64,000 nucleotides of DNA from Vitis vinifera (GCF_030704535.1 NC_081820.1:18467501-18531500), one strand, 5' to 3'; shown: positions 48,957 through 61,634, numbered from the stretch's first letter. Notes: a model not told the origin generated them from the letters alone. Numbers and translations are program-made.

Positions 48957-49175
48957 TGGGGTTGTCTCGAGTTGTCCTAAATCGTGTTTGGAACTTCAAA
49001 AAGGCCTTAAGACCAAGCCGCCTCCATTAAGGTCTTTTTGAAGTTCTAAACATGAATTAGGGCGAGCATAGACAACCCTAATTAGCTTTGAGTAGAACAA
49101 AATAGGCTAAGGTGGGGTTATCTCCAATCGCCCTAATTCGTGTTTAGAACTTCAAAAAGGCCTTAAGGGCGGCGG
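48957..49175. repeat. Long imperfect hairpin plus a third direct copy of one arm
   Basis: Arms 48957-49012 and 49027-49078 pair imperfectly with a loop of about 14 bases (TTGGAACTTCAAAAAGGCC against GGTCTTTTTGAAGTTCTAAA; GGGTTGTCTC against GACAACCC). A third, directly oriented copy of the left arm follows at about 49116-49175 (GGGGTTATCTCC, CCCTAATTCGTGTTTAGAAC, TTCAAAAAGGCCTTAAG). Confidence 0.85.
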
Positions 49176-50248
49176 GTTAGTCTTGAAGTTCGCCGTGCTA
49201 AAAGGGCATTGACATGTAATCTAGTAGCAGTACTAGTTGGATATTAATCAGAAAGCCACCATAAGAGAATTGGAATCTGCAATTTTTTTTTTTGTTGACA
49301 TTTATCTAATATTATTGATCCTTTTGTTGCATCTGCCTTGCCTTTGTTTGTCCCTACCACAATGGACAAGGCCTTATGGCGACAAGCTCCAAGACCTTCA
49401 CAAGACACAATACTGAGGGGGTATAGAGTTCAATGTATATCATGGGCCAGTGCAATAATGTAACCAAGCTATCTCCTCTTATCTACCCTATCTTGTCCTG
49501 GACCTACTCCTTGGAACTTGGAAGTTCAAGAAAACTATTAAAAAACAAAATTAAATGAATGTCACCAAGATGACAAAAATCATTCAAACTCTATATCTGA
49601 TGAGAAGTAGACGGAAACCAAACAAAATCATTCAATTTCTGCATCAAACACCCTCTGAAAATAATAAGAATGCTACATATTTCTGCCCCCAAAGGGCCAG
49701 AACTGAGATCTAGATCCGATCAAGTTGTTTCCCTCACAAAAACATCAATAACAAGCAAACCCCATATATAAAATTTGATACATGTCTACTGGTCTCTCTT
49801 CAATTATCACAGGCCCCATTTGTCTGATCCTGCTGATCAGGCGAAGAAGCAGTGGCAGAAATAATAAAGCTTGCGGTAACGGTTGTGCCAGCATGATCAA
49901 TTTATGGATTTTTCTAATGTTGTTGTGATTCCATTTTCCTTCCTGCTGGGTGTGATTGGGCACCAAGAAAATGATAAGAAAATGAAGGGAGAAGATGATG
50001 GAGAGAAGGTGGGGAGAAATGGGAGTGTAATGGCAAGTTGGGGTCTAAAGATTCTGGCTGAATGGGCAATGCATCCTTACAAGGGAACATGTTTGCATGG
50101 GTCAATGCTAGAAATGTCATTAACTTACACAATCTACCATTACGATCTTGCTATACATTTTACATAATAATAAAAAAATAACAATTATTGTAAAATATTT
50201 TGGTGTGTACGTGTGCATGTGCACGTGTGTGAGCTGGATTCAACATGG
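49176..50248. other. Intergenic; no gene recognised
   Basis: 49680-50160 has a more balanced composition and short open frames on both strands (plus 49883-50167; minus 49966-49745), but none resembles a known family or has a splice context I can defend. Confidence 0.5.
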
Positions 50249-50333
50249 GTCTATATGTACGCATTTTGTACTTGGCACATGGGGATCAATACACCGCGAC
50301 GGAAGCAAGTTTAGGGTTAAATCCTCGGCAGGG

Positions 50334-50366
<33 letters not shown>

Positions 50367-50762
50367 CTAGAGATTCTTATAACTAAGAATTATTTTTTGG
50401 TAAATCTTGAACCATAACACGAATGTGTCACATGCAAAGGAGAGATTATGAATTATTTTTGCCTGGTTGTCTCCATGCAAGTGTTGGGCTTGCACTGCCT
50501 TGGTGACAAAGCTCAACATGAGCTTTAAGAGAATAAATATTAAAAGAAAACAGAAGGTTGAAATATATAATATTCTAAGTTGAGTGTTGTTTATTGCAGT
50601 AAATCTGAAGCTGAGCCGACCCTCTGAGAAACTAAGAGGCTTAGGAGAAAATGGCTTAAGAAAATTAATGCTTGAAAATCCAAAGGGGACTCGATGATTT
50701 TCCCTTTTATTGTTCCTCTTTGAAAGCACAAGTTAGAAAATGATCATCATATTAACGGACTA
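50249..50762 (+). repeat. Dispersed duplication, copy A
   Basis: Matches 51877-52041 plus 52496-52808 in order and orientation. Shared words include TTGGCACATGGGGATCAATA, TTTAGGGTTAAATCCTC, GAAAACAGAAGGTTGAAAT and CTGAGAAACTAA. This copy carries an ATA/AAT microsatellite (about 50336-50366) absent from copy B. Non-coding; origin not recognised. Confidence 0.85.
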
Positions 50763-51876
50763 GTTAGTGTATTAGGGTTTGATTGGTAATTTTATTCTTT
50801 TTTTTTTTCTAATTTTTATAGATTAGAATACAACTTATTTCCTTGGGTTTTATCGGTCTTAAGACAACTTCGGACTTCATTACATCTGGATTTAGATTGT
50901 TTCAGAGTCATTAAATTCAAGGGTAAGTATGAATTAAATTAGTTAGTAAAACTTTTGGAACAACTAATATAAGAAATTTGATGGAAATTATTAAGACAAA
51001 TATGGAAAATTGCAAACTTGAAAATCTGAATAAGGTTGAACATTCAAATGTCCCTAAGAGGCGTTCCTATGAGAGTTTTTATTTTCCTATTCTACTTCAA
51101 ATTCTAAAAACTTGCTCTTGGAAAGTTTAAAATTGGGAAACTCCCCTTTATGATTTTTAGGGTTTTTTTTTTTCCGATATGAAATAATTTATTTTATTAA
51201 AAATTGGAGGACTCTTGTACCCCACAAAGAACCTCTATTTCTCATATCTTTCAAAATTCTTCTTGAATATGTCTATCGGTGATAATAAAGGTTTGAATTT
51301 CACATTGAGTAAACTTTGATAAGAGTTTCTAATAATCCACTTGGAAGAGCAAAGAAGTATTGTATAAGAGAAGTAGAAAAAAAGTATCGAGGGTTGATGA
51401 TATAAAATCATATGGGGTAGATACGTCTAATTAGTTGAAATTATATACCATTTTATCATATTTAGTAGATTAAAAGACTATTTGTGAATTTTTATACCAA
51501 GGGGTTTCTTGATAGGCTTTTTTATTTTTTTATGTTACCTTATGTTTGATTGTGCAATTGAATATTCTTTTATATAGGTATCTTCCACCTTTAATTATAA
51601 TTGATATAACTAATAAAGAAAATTAAAAAGTCGAGATTAATTATTTGAACCATCTATACCTTTTACTTATCATCAATTAACTGCGTACCCATACTTATAT
51701 AATCTTCATTTGATTCTATAGCAACCTTGAGTATTCAAGGCAATAAAAATCATAGGAAATTTTAAAACAAAATAATAATTACATAAACCCTTAATACTCT
51801 CAAATTAACGAGTTTATAAATCAATCAATATCACTCATGTCTCAACCAAACATCCAACATCCAACATCCAACATCC
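50763..51876. other. Intergenic between the two duplication copies; no gene seen
   Basis: AT-rich, no coding signal. A short CATCCAA tandem (four to five units) at 51850-51876 adjoins copy B. Confidence 0.6.
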
Positions 51877-52808
51877 GGCTATATGTATGTATTTTGTACT
51901 TGGCACATGGGGATCAATACACCGTGACACAAGCTAGTTTAGGGTTAAATCCTCAACAGTGATTAATAATCTAGTGATTCTGATAATTTAGAATTATGTT
52001 TTGGTAGATCTTGAACCATAGCACGAATGTGCCACATGCAAAGTGTTGGGACGTCATTTGTTTGTTTGGCCCTGGGCAGCCGCATGGGCCGGATACCAGA
52101 GTGGCCTCCCCAGGATTCGAACCCAAGCCCAAGACTTAAGGACGATAAGGTTGCCCTCTTGGTACCATCAGCACAGATGGTACCAGGAGGGCAACCTTAT
52201 CGTCCTTAAGTCTTGGACTTGGGTTCGAATCCTGGGGAAGTCACCCCCAAGGGCCAAATTAACAAATGGCCCCATAAGACTTTGCGCTGTCCGGCCCAAC
52301 CCGGACACCAGAGCAAAAAGGCCGACGTTTTTGTTGGGACGTCATTTGTTTGTTTGGCCCTGGTCAGCCGCATGGGCCGGATACCAGAGTGGCCTCCCCA
52401 GGATTCGAACCCAAGTCCAAGACTTAAGGACGATAAGGTTGCCCTCCTGGTACCATCTGTGCTCAACACAAAGGACAGATTAAGAATTCCGAAAGGACAT
52501 TGACACATTTTTTTTTTATTGCTTGGTTGTCTCTATGCAATTGTTGATCAACTTGCACTGCCTTGATGACGAAGCTCTACACATGAGGATAAACATTGAA
52601 AGAAAACAGAAGGTTGAAATGATTTATGGTGTCTTTTATTACAGCAAATCTAAAACTTGGCCAACCTCTGAGAAACTAAAGAGGCTTGGAAGATATGGCT
52701 TCTTAAGAAATTAATTTATGCCTGAAAATCCAAAGGGAACTTAATGGTTTTTCCTTTTATTGTTCCTTTTTCAAAGCACAAGCTAGAACATAGAAAATGA
52801 TTATCACC
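51877..52808 (+). repeat. Dispersed duplication, copy B, split by SINE-like units
   Basis: Left part 51877-52041 ends CACATGCAAAG. The right part resumes about 52496 (GACATTGACACATTTTTTTT, TTGCTTGGTTGTCTCTATGC) and runs to about 52808. The interrupting 52044-52495 segment is absent from copy A at the equivalent place (after CACATGCAAAG near 50441). Confidence 0.8.
52044..52474. mobile_element. Three tRNA-like SINE units in alternating orientation
   Basis: Unit 1 (52044-52172, minus sense), unit 2 (about 52171-52331, plus sense) and unit 3 (52332-52466, minus sense). In sense each has GATGGTACCARGAGGGC, then CTTGGGTTCGAATCCTGGGG, which contains a perfect Pol III B-box GGTTCGAATCC about 40 bases downstream of an A-box-like stretch. 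Units 1 and 3 share a tail reading CAAACAAACAAATGACGTCC; unit 2 has a different tail (CCATAAGACTTTGCGCTGTC). No protein coding. Family name unknown to me. Confidence 0.65.
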
Positions 52809-53949
52809 TGAATGGTACCTCCCTCCATCTTCCTCAATTACATTAATTTTCACTGCACTCATTTGTGGATCACTTCCCAAGGCCTTGGGAAGCCATGCAA
52901 TGTTAAAGAACCTTTTTTCCATGACCAACATAGAATATCATAATTTTCTCTTACATGCAAACATAACGGTTTTGTCGTGTCCTATGATATTGTGAGACTA
53001 GATATACGCACACCTTTTAGGAAATTAGATAGAATTCCATACCAAAATTATGGATCACTCTCATTTCATTCTTTAAATATTGTCCTATGATATAGTTCCT
53101 TTTTGTATGAATATCGTCCATTTTGAATCCAATGAATTCTCATGACTTTAATATACATTTATTTGATTAAGAGGATATGAGAGGGTGAAAGTTGTTATAA
53201 AATACTATCAAAGTCAATGAATTCTAAACCCAATGAATTCTCATTGACCTTAGTATGAGATTTTTTTTGACTTTATAATTTTGTGAAACATGATGAGGTT
53301 ATCCTATCTGGATAGGATGTGGGGAGGGGGTGATTATGATATCCGACATTGATTAAAAAAATAATTAATTCTTGATATTATATATAAAATGAACTTCTCT
53401 TGACTAAGTAGATGCATTTGAAAATCGTGAAGGGACTCAAAACGAGAGAGAGGGCCTTTACACAAACTCATTCTAAATATGTAAAAACTTAATTATTAGA
53501 TTTTTTAACGAGTTTAATAATTTTTAAAAATAATTTAAAATGCAAAAATCAAGTCTATTAATACCAAAATTTTCCAAACCAAACTTATTTTAATTCTAAC
53601 TTAAGTTTAGTAATTTTGAACTAGTTTTGGTATGAAGAATTATGGTACTAATTGACTCAATTTTGATATCTAAGTTGTTTTAAAAATGGCTAAACTTGTT
53701 AACTAATTTTAATTGATTGTAAATTATTTTAAAAATTACTAAACTTGGCAATTAATCTAATTGTTAGCTCTTTCCTTGATTTGGAATCCAGTATATCTAG
53801 TGAAAATTTCAAAAAAGTTACGCAAATTCATTAATAGAGTTACAAGAAGTGTTCAATGACTAGAATGATACATGTCTCAGTATGGAGTAGTACAGGCATG
53901 AACAAAAGAATAGTATAGATTTATTTCAACTGAATTAGGGAAGAACAAC
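52809..53949. other. Intergenic, no gene seen
   Basis: AT-rich, without credible coding on either strand. Confidence 0.65.
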
Positions 53950-54180
53950 ATGACAAATAATGGATGTTTATACTTTATAATCTGTTGGAGGAGGGCTTTG
54001 TGCCAAATGCCAGTTTTATACCCTTCTGATAGATCACTTCTTAAAGGAGGGGGAGAGCTTGAATTTGCTTATAGATTTGTTGATTTGATGGAAAGAAAAC
54101 AGATTGAATGTGATATGATAATGTATATTGCATTGGTCACCCCTGAGAGGAAGCTGGTGTTCTGTGAATTGTGGGTCTGA
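53950..54180 (+). pseudogene. Possible pentatricopeptide-repeat (PPR) fragment
   Basis: A 76-codon plus-strand frame includes LEFAYRFVDLMERKQIECD followed by MIMYIALV. This fits the PPR pattern A..l.d.M...gi.pd...Y..Lv over one repeat. The preceding residues and the sequence after the stop do not give further clean repeats, so this looks like a stray remnant of a PPR gene, not a gene. Assignment is by motif only. Confidence 0.45.
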
Positions 54181-57100
54181 AAGGGCAAGACCCCAGGGAA
54201 AACAATAATTCATTGTAATTCTCACAAACTACTTCATGGGTCATAAGGGTCACATTTAATGCATAATGGGTGTTTTTCTCAAGTCTGGTCTCTTGTGAAA
54301 ACAACTGAAATGTCTTTAGAGCATTCTTGCCTTCAAAGTATTTGAAGAAATGTTTGCCAATGATTTTGTACTTAAGTGCTTTGCTTATATAGAGTAATTG
54401 CTTACTTTGCATCTTAAGTGGAGAGGATCGGATGTATGAAGCTCATATACTAATTGATGAGGTGCTTGGGATATGAGAATATCAAGATGAAATGGCAAAG
54501 ACTGTTATGGTGGAAGCATGGGCTGGGAAAAAATTGCTGGATCGAGAAAATTATCATTGCTGGGTAGTTGCATAACATTATCGTATATAGTGCAGTACAT
54601 CTGGAGCTTGGCAGTAAGGGACTTTTCTTATGGGTAACTCCATATTCCTTGAATAACATAGTCTGTTTTTCCTGTTGTGCTTCTGTATTAATATGGTTGT
54701 TTCTAGATGCAGCCATGATCATTGGGTGTTGAAAATTAGCCACGTGGACTATTTATGTCAGTAAATTTCCCAGGGAAGATTGAAGTTTAGACACTCTTTT
54801 CTGGATGATGACCAAGGGGTTCTTCAGTGTGCAGCAGGTAACCATCAGTTAGTTTTTGACCTTAATGTGAAAGGATCTTTTTTGTTCGCTTATAAACTGA
54901 TGGGAAATGGTACTTGAACTCCTATTTTGGTATTTTCGTATTAGAAGCATAAGGTGCAAAGGATGTAATTGATATTGGACACAGAAAAGGAACTCAGTAC
55001 TATTAGATGCATGTTCATGCAGCCATCTGTTACTTTTGAGTATATCACATGGATGCATGGAACATAAGTAGAAAGGAGAACAAAAGACCTCAATTATGCA
55101 GTTCTGTTTGTTTTCTTTGTTCTAGATTTAGAAATATATAGGAATTTTTAGAAGATACCTGAAAATTATTATTGACACATCAGAGAAGTGCTTGGAAGGA
55201 TCTAACTCTTCAAAGGTTTTCAAAACTTCAAGGTAGTGTAAGGAGAAAATTATGAATAACCCAAAAGAAAAAATGGACCTAAGGGAAAAAGTGATGCATT
55301 CAGTATGGAAGATATCTTGTGAACTTTTAACTCCATTTTTATTTTCATCTCTGGAATCATTATGTTACCTGAATAAGCTGAAAATTATATTGTTATTTGT
55401 GAAGAATTTGAAAATCAATTAATTGCATTGTAAAGATTGAATCTCCATTTTCAATGCTTTTGGAAACTTTAATGTCGATAGATGATGGAACTTGAGTTTG
55501 CGCATTTCTTGGGTATGTCACCAGCATAATTTACACAGTACCCATGACCAAGCGGGGTTGTTAGAGAAAACTAATGGAATGAATAGGAGCTAAAATCTTG
55601 TTACTCTTATTCGGATTAGTTGGGAAACATTTCTGATGTTCATCAGTTGAATTCTGGTATGTACAAAAGAATTCTTCCATTAAACTGAGACTGTACATTT
55701 CATAGACTTCAGTCTTATATAAATTTTATTAATATTTTGTTATCGAATTTTAGTTCATGTGCCTGAGCATATGAAGCTTAACCCTCAATCAGGAGTCTTG
55801 TAGTCATTCACCGCTATCATAAGCTTATTTGTTGTTACTTTTATAAGTTCTAACTCATGTTAGTTAATTACAGTCTTTTTTCAAATAATGAGAGGATCAT
55901 AAAGAGAAGTGAAAGCAAAAAAGCGCCTTTTTTCCCCTTGTATTCTGAGGATAAACATTCACAAATAGATGGATCGATACACGCAAATGGGAGATGCTGT
56001 CAAGAATGAAACAAGAAGATGATGATAGTTGCAATGTGGTGTATAGAGCTGAAGACCGAGGACCATCCTTCAATATCAAAGGCTTCAAGATGATCAAAGG
56101 GGATGTTAAATGCTTGAAAATCCCAACCAGGCCTTCTTTATGTTCTCTGGAAACATCATTGAAGATCATAAGAAGAATTCCAATGGGGATAATGATTTCA
56201 TCACATGATGCCATGGACACAATAATCTTAGAAAGAAGGTAATGTTACTCTATATCTATGTTCATGCTCTGTAATAGTATATTTGTATGTATATATATAT
56301 AATGCACATACATCAGTCTAATGTGCTGTCTTGATGCACTTGCTTGACATCCTAGAAATAAGAATCTATAGATATAACAATAAAGCATTAATCCAGGTGT
56401 TTGAATTACCTTCTCCTTTGCTCTTGAAAATTTGGAATAAGTCTTTCCATTTCCCTTCAGACTAGTTCCATTTCTTTGCAGATTCTAGAGATATAATTAT
56501 TTGGTTTGCAGGGAATTGAGTAGTCTAGTTTGTTATGTCTCTATTGCTAGCAAGGCTGGCTGTTCCAATATTAATGATGCCCCTAAATAACAGCCTCAAT
56601 GCACAGAGTGATCCAAAAACTTTGAGGGTGAATGAAAACAGAGATTCAAAAGCCACATTTGGGTTGAGGGTAACAGAGAAAGTTAAAGGCTGCATTCTAA
56701 TCTCGAGAGAGGGATGGCTGCATTTTAATCTTGAGAGAGGGATCAGAGGAAAGCAGATGCAACATTTTGGCACAAAGAGGAAAAGTTTTGTAATCCTGAG
56801 AGAAGGAATGGAGAAACATAAATGTTGTGTTTTTTGTGAGAACTTTCTCAGTTTTGGTTTTATCATTTTGCATCCTTGATATTGTTGTTTTCTCTGTTCA
56901 CATTTCTGTTTGTTAGTATGACATCTTTCAGCTTGTGTTAGTTTTGTTGTTTCTAGTAAGGTTAATTTTTTCTCCTGTCCCTGGAAAAAGAAAAAACCTA
57001 CTTTGATTTTTCTTTTTCTTTTTCAGATTTTTATTATCAGTTACATTGTTTTGTTTCCATTTGTGCCCAGTCAAAATGACAGTATGCTAGGTTCCCCCCC

Positions 57101-57718
57101 CCCCTTTTTTTTTTTTATAAATCTTCTTAGGTCTCTTTGTTTCTTGTGTTGATGCCATTTTTTTGCATATCTTTTCTTCTGTTCCAATTAACATAGCAAT
57201 CGTTTTATATTTCTTTATTTCTTCCCCTCAGTGGAAAAAAATATCTTCATTTCTGCCCTTGCTTCATGGCTTCAAAGATTCTTCTCCATTCACCACTACC
57301 ACAACCTTTGATTTCCACATTTTTCATTCTCTGCTGATTAGAAAATGGCATTGTTTATTTTCACTGTTTCTAGGTTTTGCTTTGTAAATGCAATTGTTTT
57401 GGTTTTGTCCTGCTAAAGCTACCTTTTGGCATATGCAACATTGAAGAACAGATGAAGAAAATGAGGAAACGAAGGGAAACTGAGTTTTCCAGGAATTAAA
57501 ACTACACAACTCCAAATTTGAAGCAGTTAAAATGACCAAAGTGGTGAGTTTTAAGCAATCTTTCTGAGTTTCAACTGCTATTGAGCCCCAAAAAGTATCC
57601 AGTTATACAAGCATTGTTCTGTTGGCAGTAGTAATGAGAGTTTATTTTCATAAATGATTACCACTTGATTTCCACCTAAGTTACATTTTCATATGACAGG
57701 CATTACCAACTTTATTTT
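54181..57718. other. Intergenic or transcribed non-coding; no gene recognised
   Basis: Composition is more balanced than most intergenic stretches here, with small open frames (for example plus 55994-56242 and 56535-56879) that match nothing I know and lack defensible splice context. A C-run followed by a T-run lies at about 57096-57117. This could be decayed gene sequence continuing from the PPR-like fragment, or an unannotated transcript. Confidence 0.45.
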
Positions 57719-60332
57719 TCACTCTAATTCTGAGATGACTGCTAGCTCTTGTTGAAGAGGTCTTTCAAGCCTGCGCCCATTTGTTCTTGTTGGACCCATG
57801 GAGATGAAAGGATTAGATGGCATGGTTAGATTGTCTCCCTCTCCTTCCAACATCTGAACCACAACTTTCATGGAAGGACGATCCTTTGGGTACCACTGAA
57901 TGCACCAAAGCCCCACTATAGTTAGTTGCTTTGCCATTTTAGCATCTCCTTCTTTCTCAATTCGGATATGCAATTCTTCTCCTTGATCCAAATGATTATA
58001 GACCCATTCTGGGAAGTATACTTGGCTGGTGTTTTCCACAGTAACATCAATGTTCCTCCTCCCTCCTACCATTTCAAGTAACAACATTCCAAAACTATAA
58101 ACATCTGACTTATGGGAGACATTCCCAAAATTTCTAGATAATACTTCGGGTGCAATATAGCCCATTGTTCCTCTAGCTGCAGACATAGAAACCACACTTT
58201 TTTCCTTGGAGCACAATTTGGCCAAACCAAAATCGGAGATCTTTGGATTCAAATTCTGATCTAGCAAAATATTATGAGGTTTTATGTCAAAATGGAGGAT
58301 TCTTTGGGCACACCCTTGGTGAAGGTACTCAATTCCCTTGGCTATGCCTAGAGCAATATCTCGAAGCTTCTCCCAACCAAGTGACTGGTTCTTCATAGCA
58401 GCTGAGAATATGAACTTCTCCAGTGATTCATTTGGTAAGAACTCATAAATGAGGGCTCGCCTCAATCCATCAGCACAGAAGCCTACCAAGCGAACCACAT
58501 TGACGTGGTGGATTCTACCCATTGTTCCCACTTCATTAATAAACTCTTCCCCATTGCCTGTAGAATTGTTTAGGATCTTAACTGCAACAAGAATTTCATT
58601 GGAAAGCTTTCCTTTGTATACGGTTCCATAACCTCCTTGGCCCAACTTGTCCTTAAATTGATTTGTAATTTTCTTAATATCAGCATAAGAGTATCTAGAG
58701 GGCTTTAGAGCTCTATAGTCCTCCAAAAACTTCTCAATCTTTAATTGATTCTCCTTTTCTATTTTATCCGAGCTATAGACCCAGTATAATGCAATGACCA
58801 CTAGCACAAGAAGAAAGAAACCAAGAATTGCACCTGCACATAGAGAAACCAATTTGAGAATCCTTGTCTCCTTATTCTTAAAAATGAAGAAGAAATCAAG
58901 TTGAGAACCATTGTCCCCATATTCTTTAAAATGAAGGAGCATAGAAAATTTCACCTGCAACGCTAGTTTTCTTGATGTTCCTGTAAAAGGTAATAAACTT
59001 ATTAGCTTGGTATGTTTAATAAAATTATTAACTTGGTATGTTTAGGACATTATCAAATCACAATATGTTTCTGATATGGGTTCAAATTCAATTGTTTTTA
59101 TATCTTCTAAAATTTCCACTCTTGCTTGCTCTTCTTATCCCTTCTTTTGGCCTTCCAGGTTCATTTTCATAAAAGAATCCCATATTCTTTAAAATGAAGG
59201 AGCATAGAAAATTTCACCTGCAACCGCTAGTTTTCTTGATGTTCCTGTAAAAGGTAATAAACTTATTAGCTTGGTATGTTTAATAAAATTATTAACTTGG
59301 TATGTTTAGGACATTATCAAATCACAATATGTTTCTGATATGGGTTCAAATTCAATTGTTTTTATATCTTCTAAAATTTCCACTCTTGCTTGCTCTTCTT
59401 ATCCCTTCTTTTGGCCTTCCAGGTTCATTTTCATAAAAGAATCAAATAAGCTCATATCCTTTTGAAACGTTTGCCCCTTCTCAAATGAACTAGTTTTTGT
59501 TTTTAGATTAGATATTTATCGACATCAGCATCCACACTTCAGAAATGAAGCTAAGACATTGTATAGGATATGAGCCCCCTTTCATTTGAGTTGATATATG
59601 TTTTTAGGAATGTAAATATATACAAAAAAAGAAAAAGGCAGGATGTGGAATGAATGTAGTACCTTTTGGTGCTTTGTCGAAACATATGATTTCAGGTTCC
59701 TTGCTATTACTCTTCAAACTGCATTTTTTACTTTCTGCACTGCAGTTTCCACATATCCGTTTGGACCAATCCAAGGAAAAAATATTTTCCTGATCAAACA
59801 TACTGTGTGGGAGTGAAAAGTTTTTGATCTTGCGGCAATAGAATAGGTTCAAGCTGCTGAGTGGGGAGGAAGGAACAACATAAATTGGGTAACCAGGAAC
59901 GCTAAGACAAGGGATGGAGTACTGATAATATGGATGTGTTCTAGTTGATGAACAATTGAACAAGCTGTAGTGTTCTTGATTTTCTTCTTTGAACTGAAAG
60001 GGAGAGGCAGATATATTGAGGCTTAAAAGCTCTTTCAGATGGCAATGATCTGGGTCATGGACATGAATTTCCATAGAACTGTAATTTATTTCCTTCACCA
60101 AGAACTTGACTGAATATGAGAGGTTTAGCATCGTCTGATTCTTCTTTGTGCAGGATAGCTCAAACCCGGGGGAGCCACAGTGGTCTGGCTGGTGGCCATT
60201 GAGCCAGAATGGGTACCGGATGGCTGGACCATTGTGACTGCAGCTAGATTCCTTGCATTCATTGATCTCTGCAATGACTTTAGCAAACAAGAAGAAAAAT
60301 AAATGGAGGACTATTTTTGAGGAGCCCCTCAT
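57719..60332 (-). CDS. LRK10-like (LRK10L/WAK-associated) receptor-like serine/threonine kinase
   Basis: Exons 60332-59663, 59244-59218 and 58833-57719 give 603 residues with consistent phase. I start at MRGSSKIVLH rather than at an upstream Met, because that places a signal peptide (about 1-22) first. The ectodomain carries a GUB_WAK-type Cys-rich region (CKESSCSHNGPAIRYPFWLN, CGSPGFELSC) and a WAK-associated C-terminal domain (RICGNCSAESKKCSLKS). A 27-nt exon encodes GTSRKLAVA; the membrane helix follows at about 235-252 (ILGFFLLVLVVIALYWV). The kinase domain is complete: GQGGYGTVYKG, VAVK, HFDIKPHN (non-RD, Phe before Asp), DFGLAK, GTMGYIAPE, DVYSFGMLLLE. This is the layout of Lr10/LRK10-like kinases, several linked to rust resistance and stress responses. 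A duplicated copy of the short exon lies at 58980-58955. Confidence 0.93.
58917..59443. repeat. 263-bp tandem duplication containing LRK10-like exon 2
   Basis: Unit 1 is 58917-59179 and unit 2 is 59180-59443. Both run from CATATTCTTTAAAATGAAGG through the exon and GGTAATAAACTTATTAGC to TTCATAAAAGAATC. They appear identical except for one extra C in unit 2 at the exon (plus TGCAACCGCTAG against TGCAACGCTAG). Only unit 2 keeps the exon at 27 nt and so in frame with the flanking exons; the unit 1 copy is 26 nt. Confidence 0.95.
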
Positions 60333-60800
60333 CTCTAGAATTTGGAATACAGCCTGCAACCCCTATGCTGTCTAGATCTTATGGTTTTGCCTGTGTACCT
60401 TAACCTTTTTTTTTAACTATTCCACAGAAATACTACCACCCAGGTCTCCTTAAGTCAAGATATAATTTTATTCTACACAGAAACAGACTGGTCTAGTGAT
60501 TCTTCATTTTGGAGATTATTTTTTTATTTCCTATCCTTAGATGATACCATAGGCTAGTGGCTAATCAATGACCTGCTTATCATGTGATTGCATTTTAAGT
60601 GACTTAGTGGGCTAAGGAGTTTTAGCCACCCCATATTATACATCCATCATCAGTATTTGCTCTTAATGTACATTTGTTAAGTAAGGAAGGAAATAGATTA
60701 TAAGAGAGAAGGAAATAGATTTTTTGGGCCTGTTTTCTTTTATTTTTTTTACAAAATAAATAAATAAAATTATCCATCTTTGATTTCAAGGATTGTGAAA
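60333..60800. other. Upstream region of the LRK10-like gene
   Basis: Probable promoter and leader for the minus-strand kinase gene; no unambiguous TATA box identified. Includes GGAAATAGATT repeated at about 60690 and 60710. Confidence 0.5.
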
Positions 60801-61589
60801 TAGATTGTGAGCCCTAATCAAGGGGCTTTTTATTCTATTATAAAAAATAATTCTAAAATTATCACATTTTTAATTTCAAATATAACTCTTTTTTTGGAAA
60901 AACGAGTTTAGCGTAAAACTAAACTCATGTTTTTAAAAGGCAAATTCGTAAAATATGAATTCGTTTTTTCCAAAGACAAATTTAATACAAAAATTAAACT
61001 CGTTTATTTAAAAAATGAGTTCAATAAAAAAAGTAAATTCGTCTTTTAAAAAGATAAGTTTAATGTAAAAATATAACAAATTGTGAAAAATATTATATTT
61101 TTATATTTATTTGTTTAAATAACTATTTTTTAAATAATACTTAAAAAGAAAAAAAAAATCCCCAAATTAAGTGGTTGTAGTGTCAAAAAGGTGGCAAACA
61201 ACATGGAAAAAAAAAGGGGTTTGAATGACCACAAAATATGATGATAAGAGTCTATACCAAATTCGATATTCCTTGAAATATCCATTGTGTTCTCCCTCCC
61301 TCAATTCATCCTCATTCTGAATGATGTCTACTTCATCTTCTATGTGCACACCCCTGATGTAATCCTCCCAACCCACCATGTCCATAAACCAAAATCTCTC
61401 ACCATAGCCATTGATTTTCTCTTGTTTTTATCCAACCTCTTTCCTTGGATTCCTTTCTTCTATCTCTTCCATATAATCCTTTTTGGAAGAATGTGTACGT
61501 TTTCGTAGTTTAATTACCCAAATGGTTTGCCTTTCGGTATTTGATGCCAAAACAAAAAATAATAATAGTAATAAATCCAAATAATAGTA

Positions 61590-61634
<45 letters not shown>

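Noticed and set aside
49745..50167. Overlapping small open frames on both strands near 50 kb
   Set aside because: No family resemblance, no splice context, and no consistent codon pattern; left as intergenic.
52090..52240. Genuine tRNA genes in the 52-kb repeat block
   Set aside because: The B-box is perfect, but acceptor and anticodon stems do not form, and the units are repeated with long non-tRNA tails, so SINE-like is the better call.
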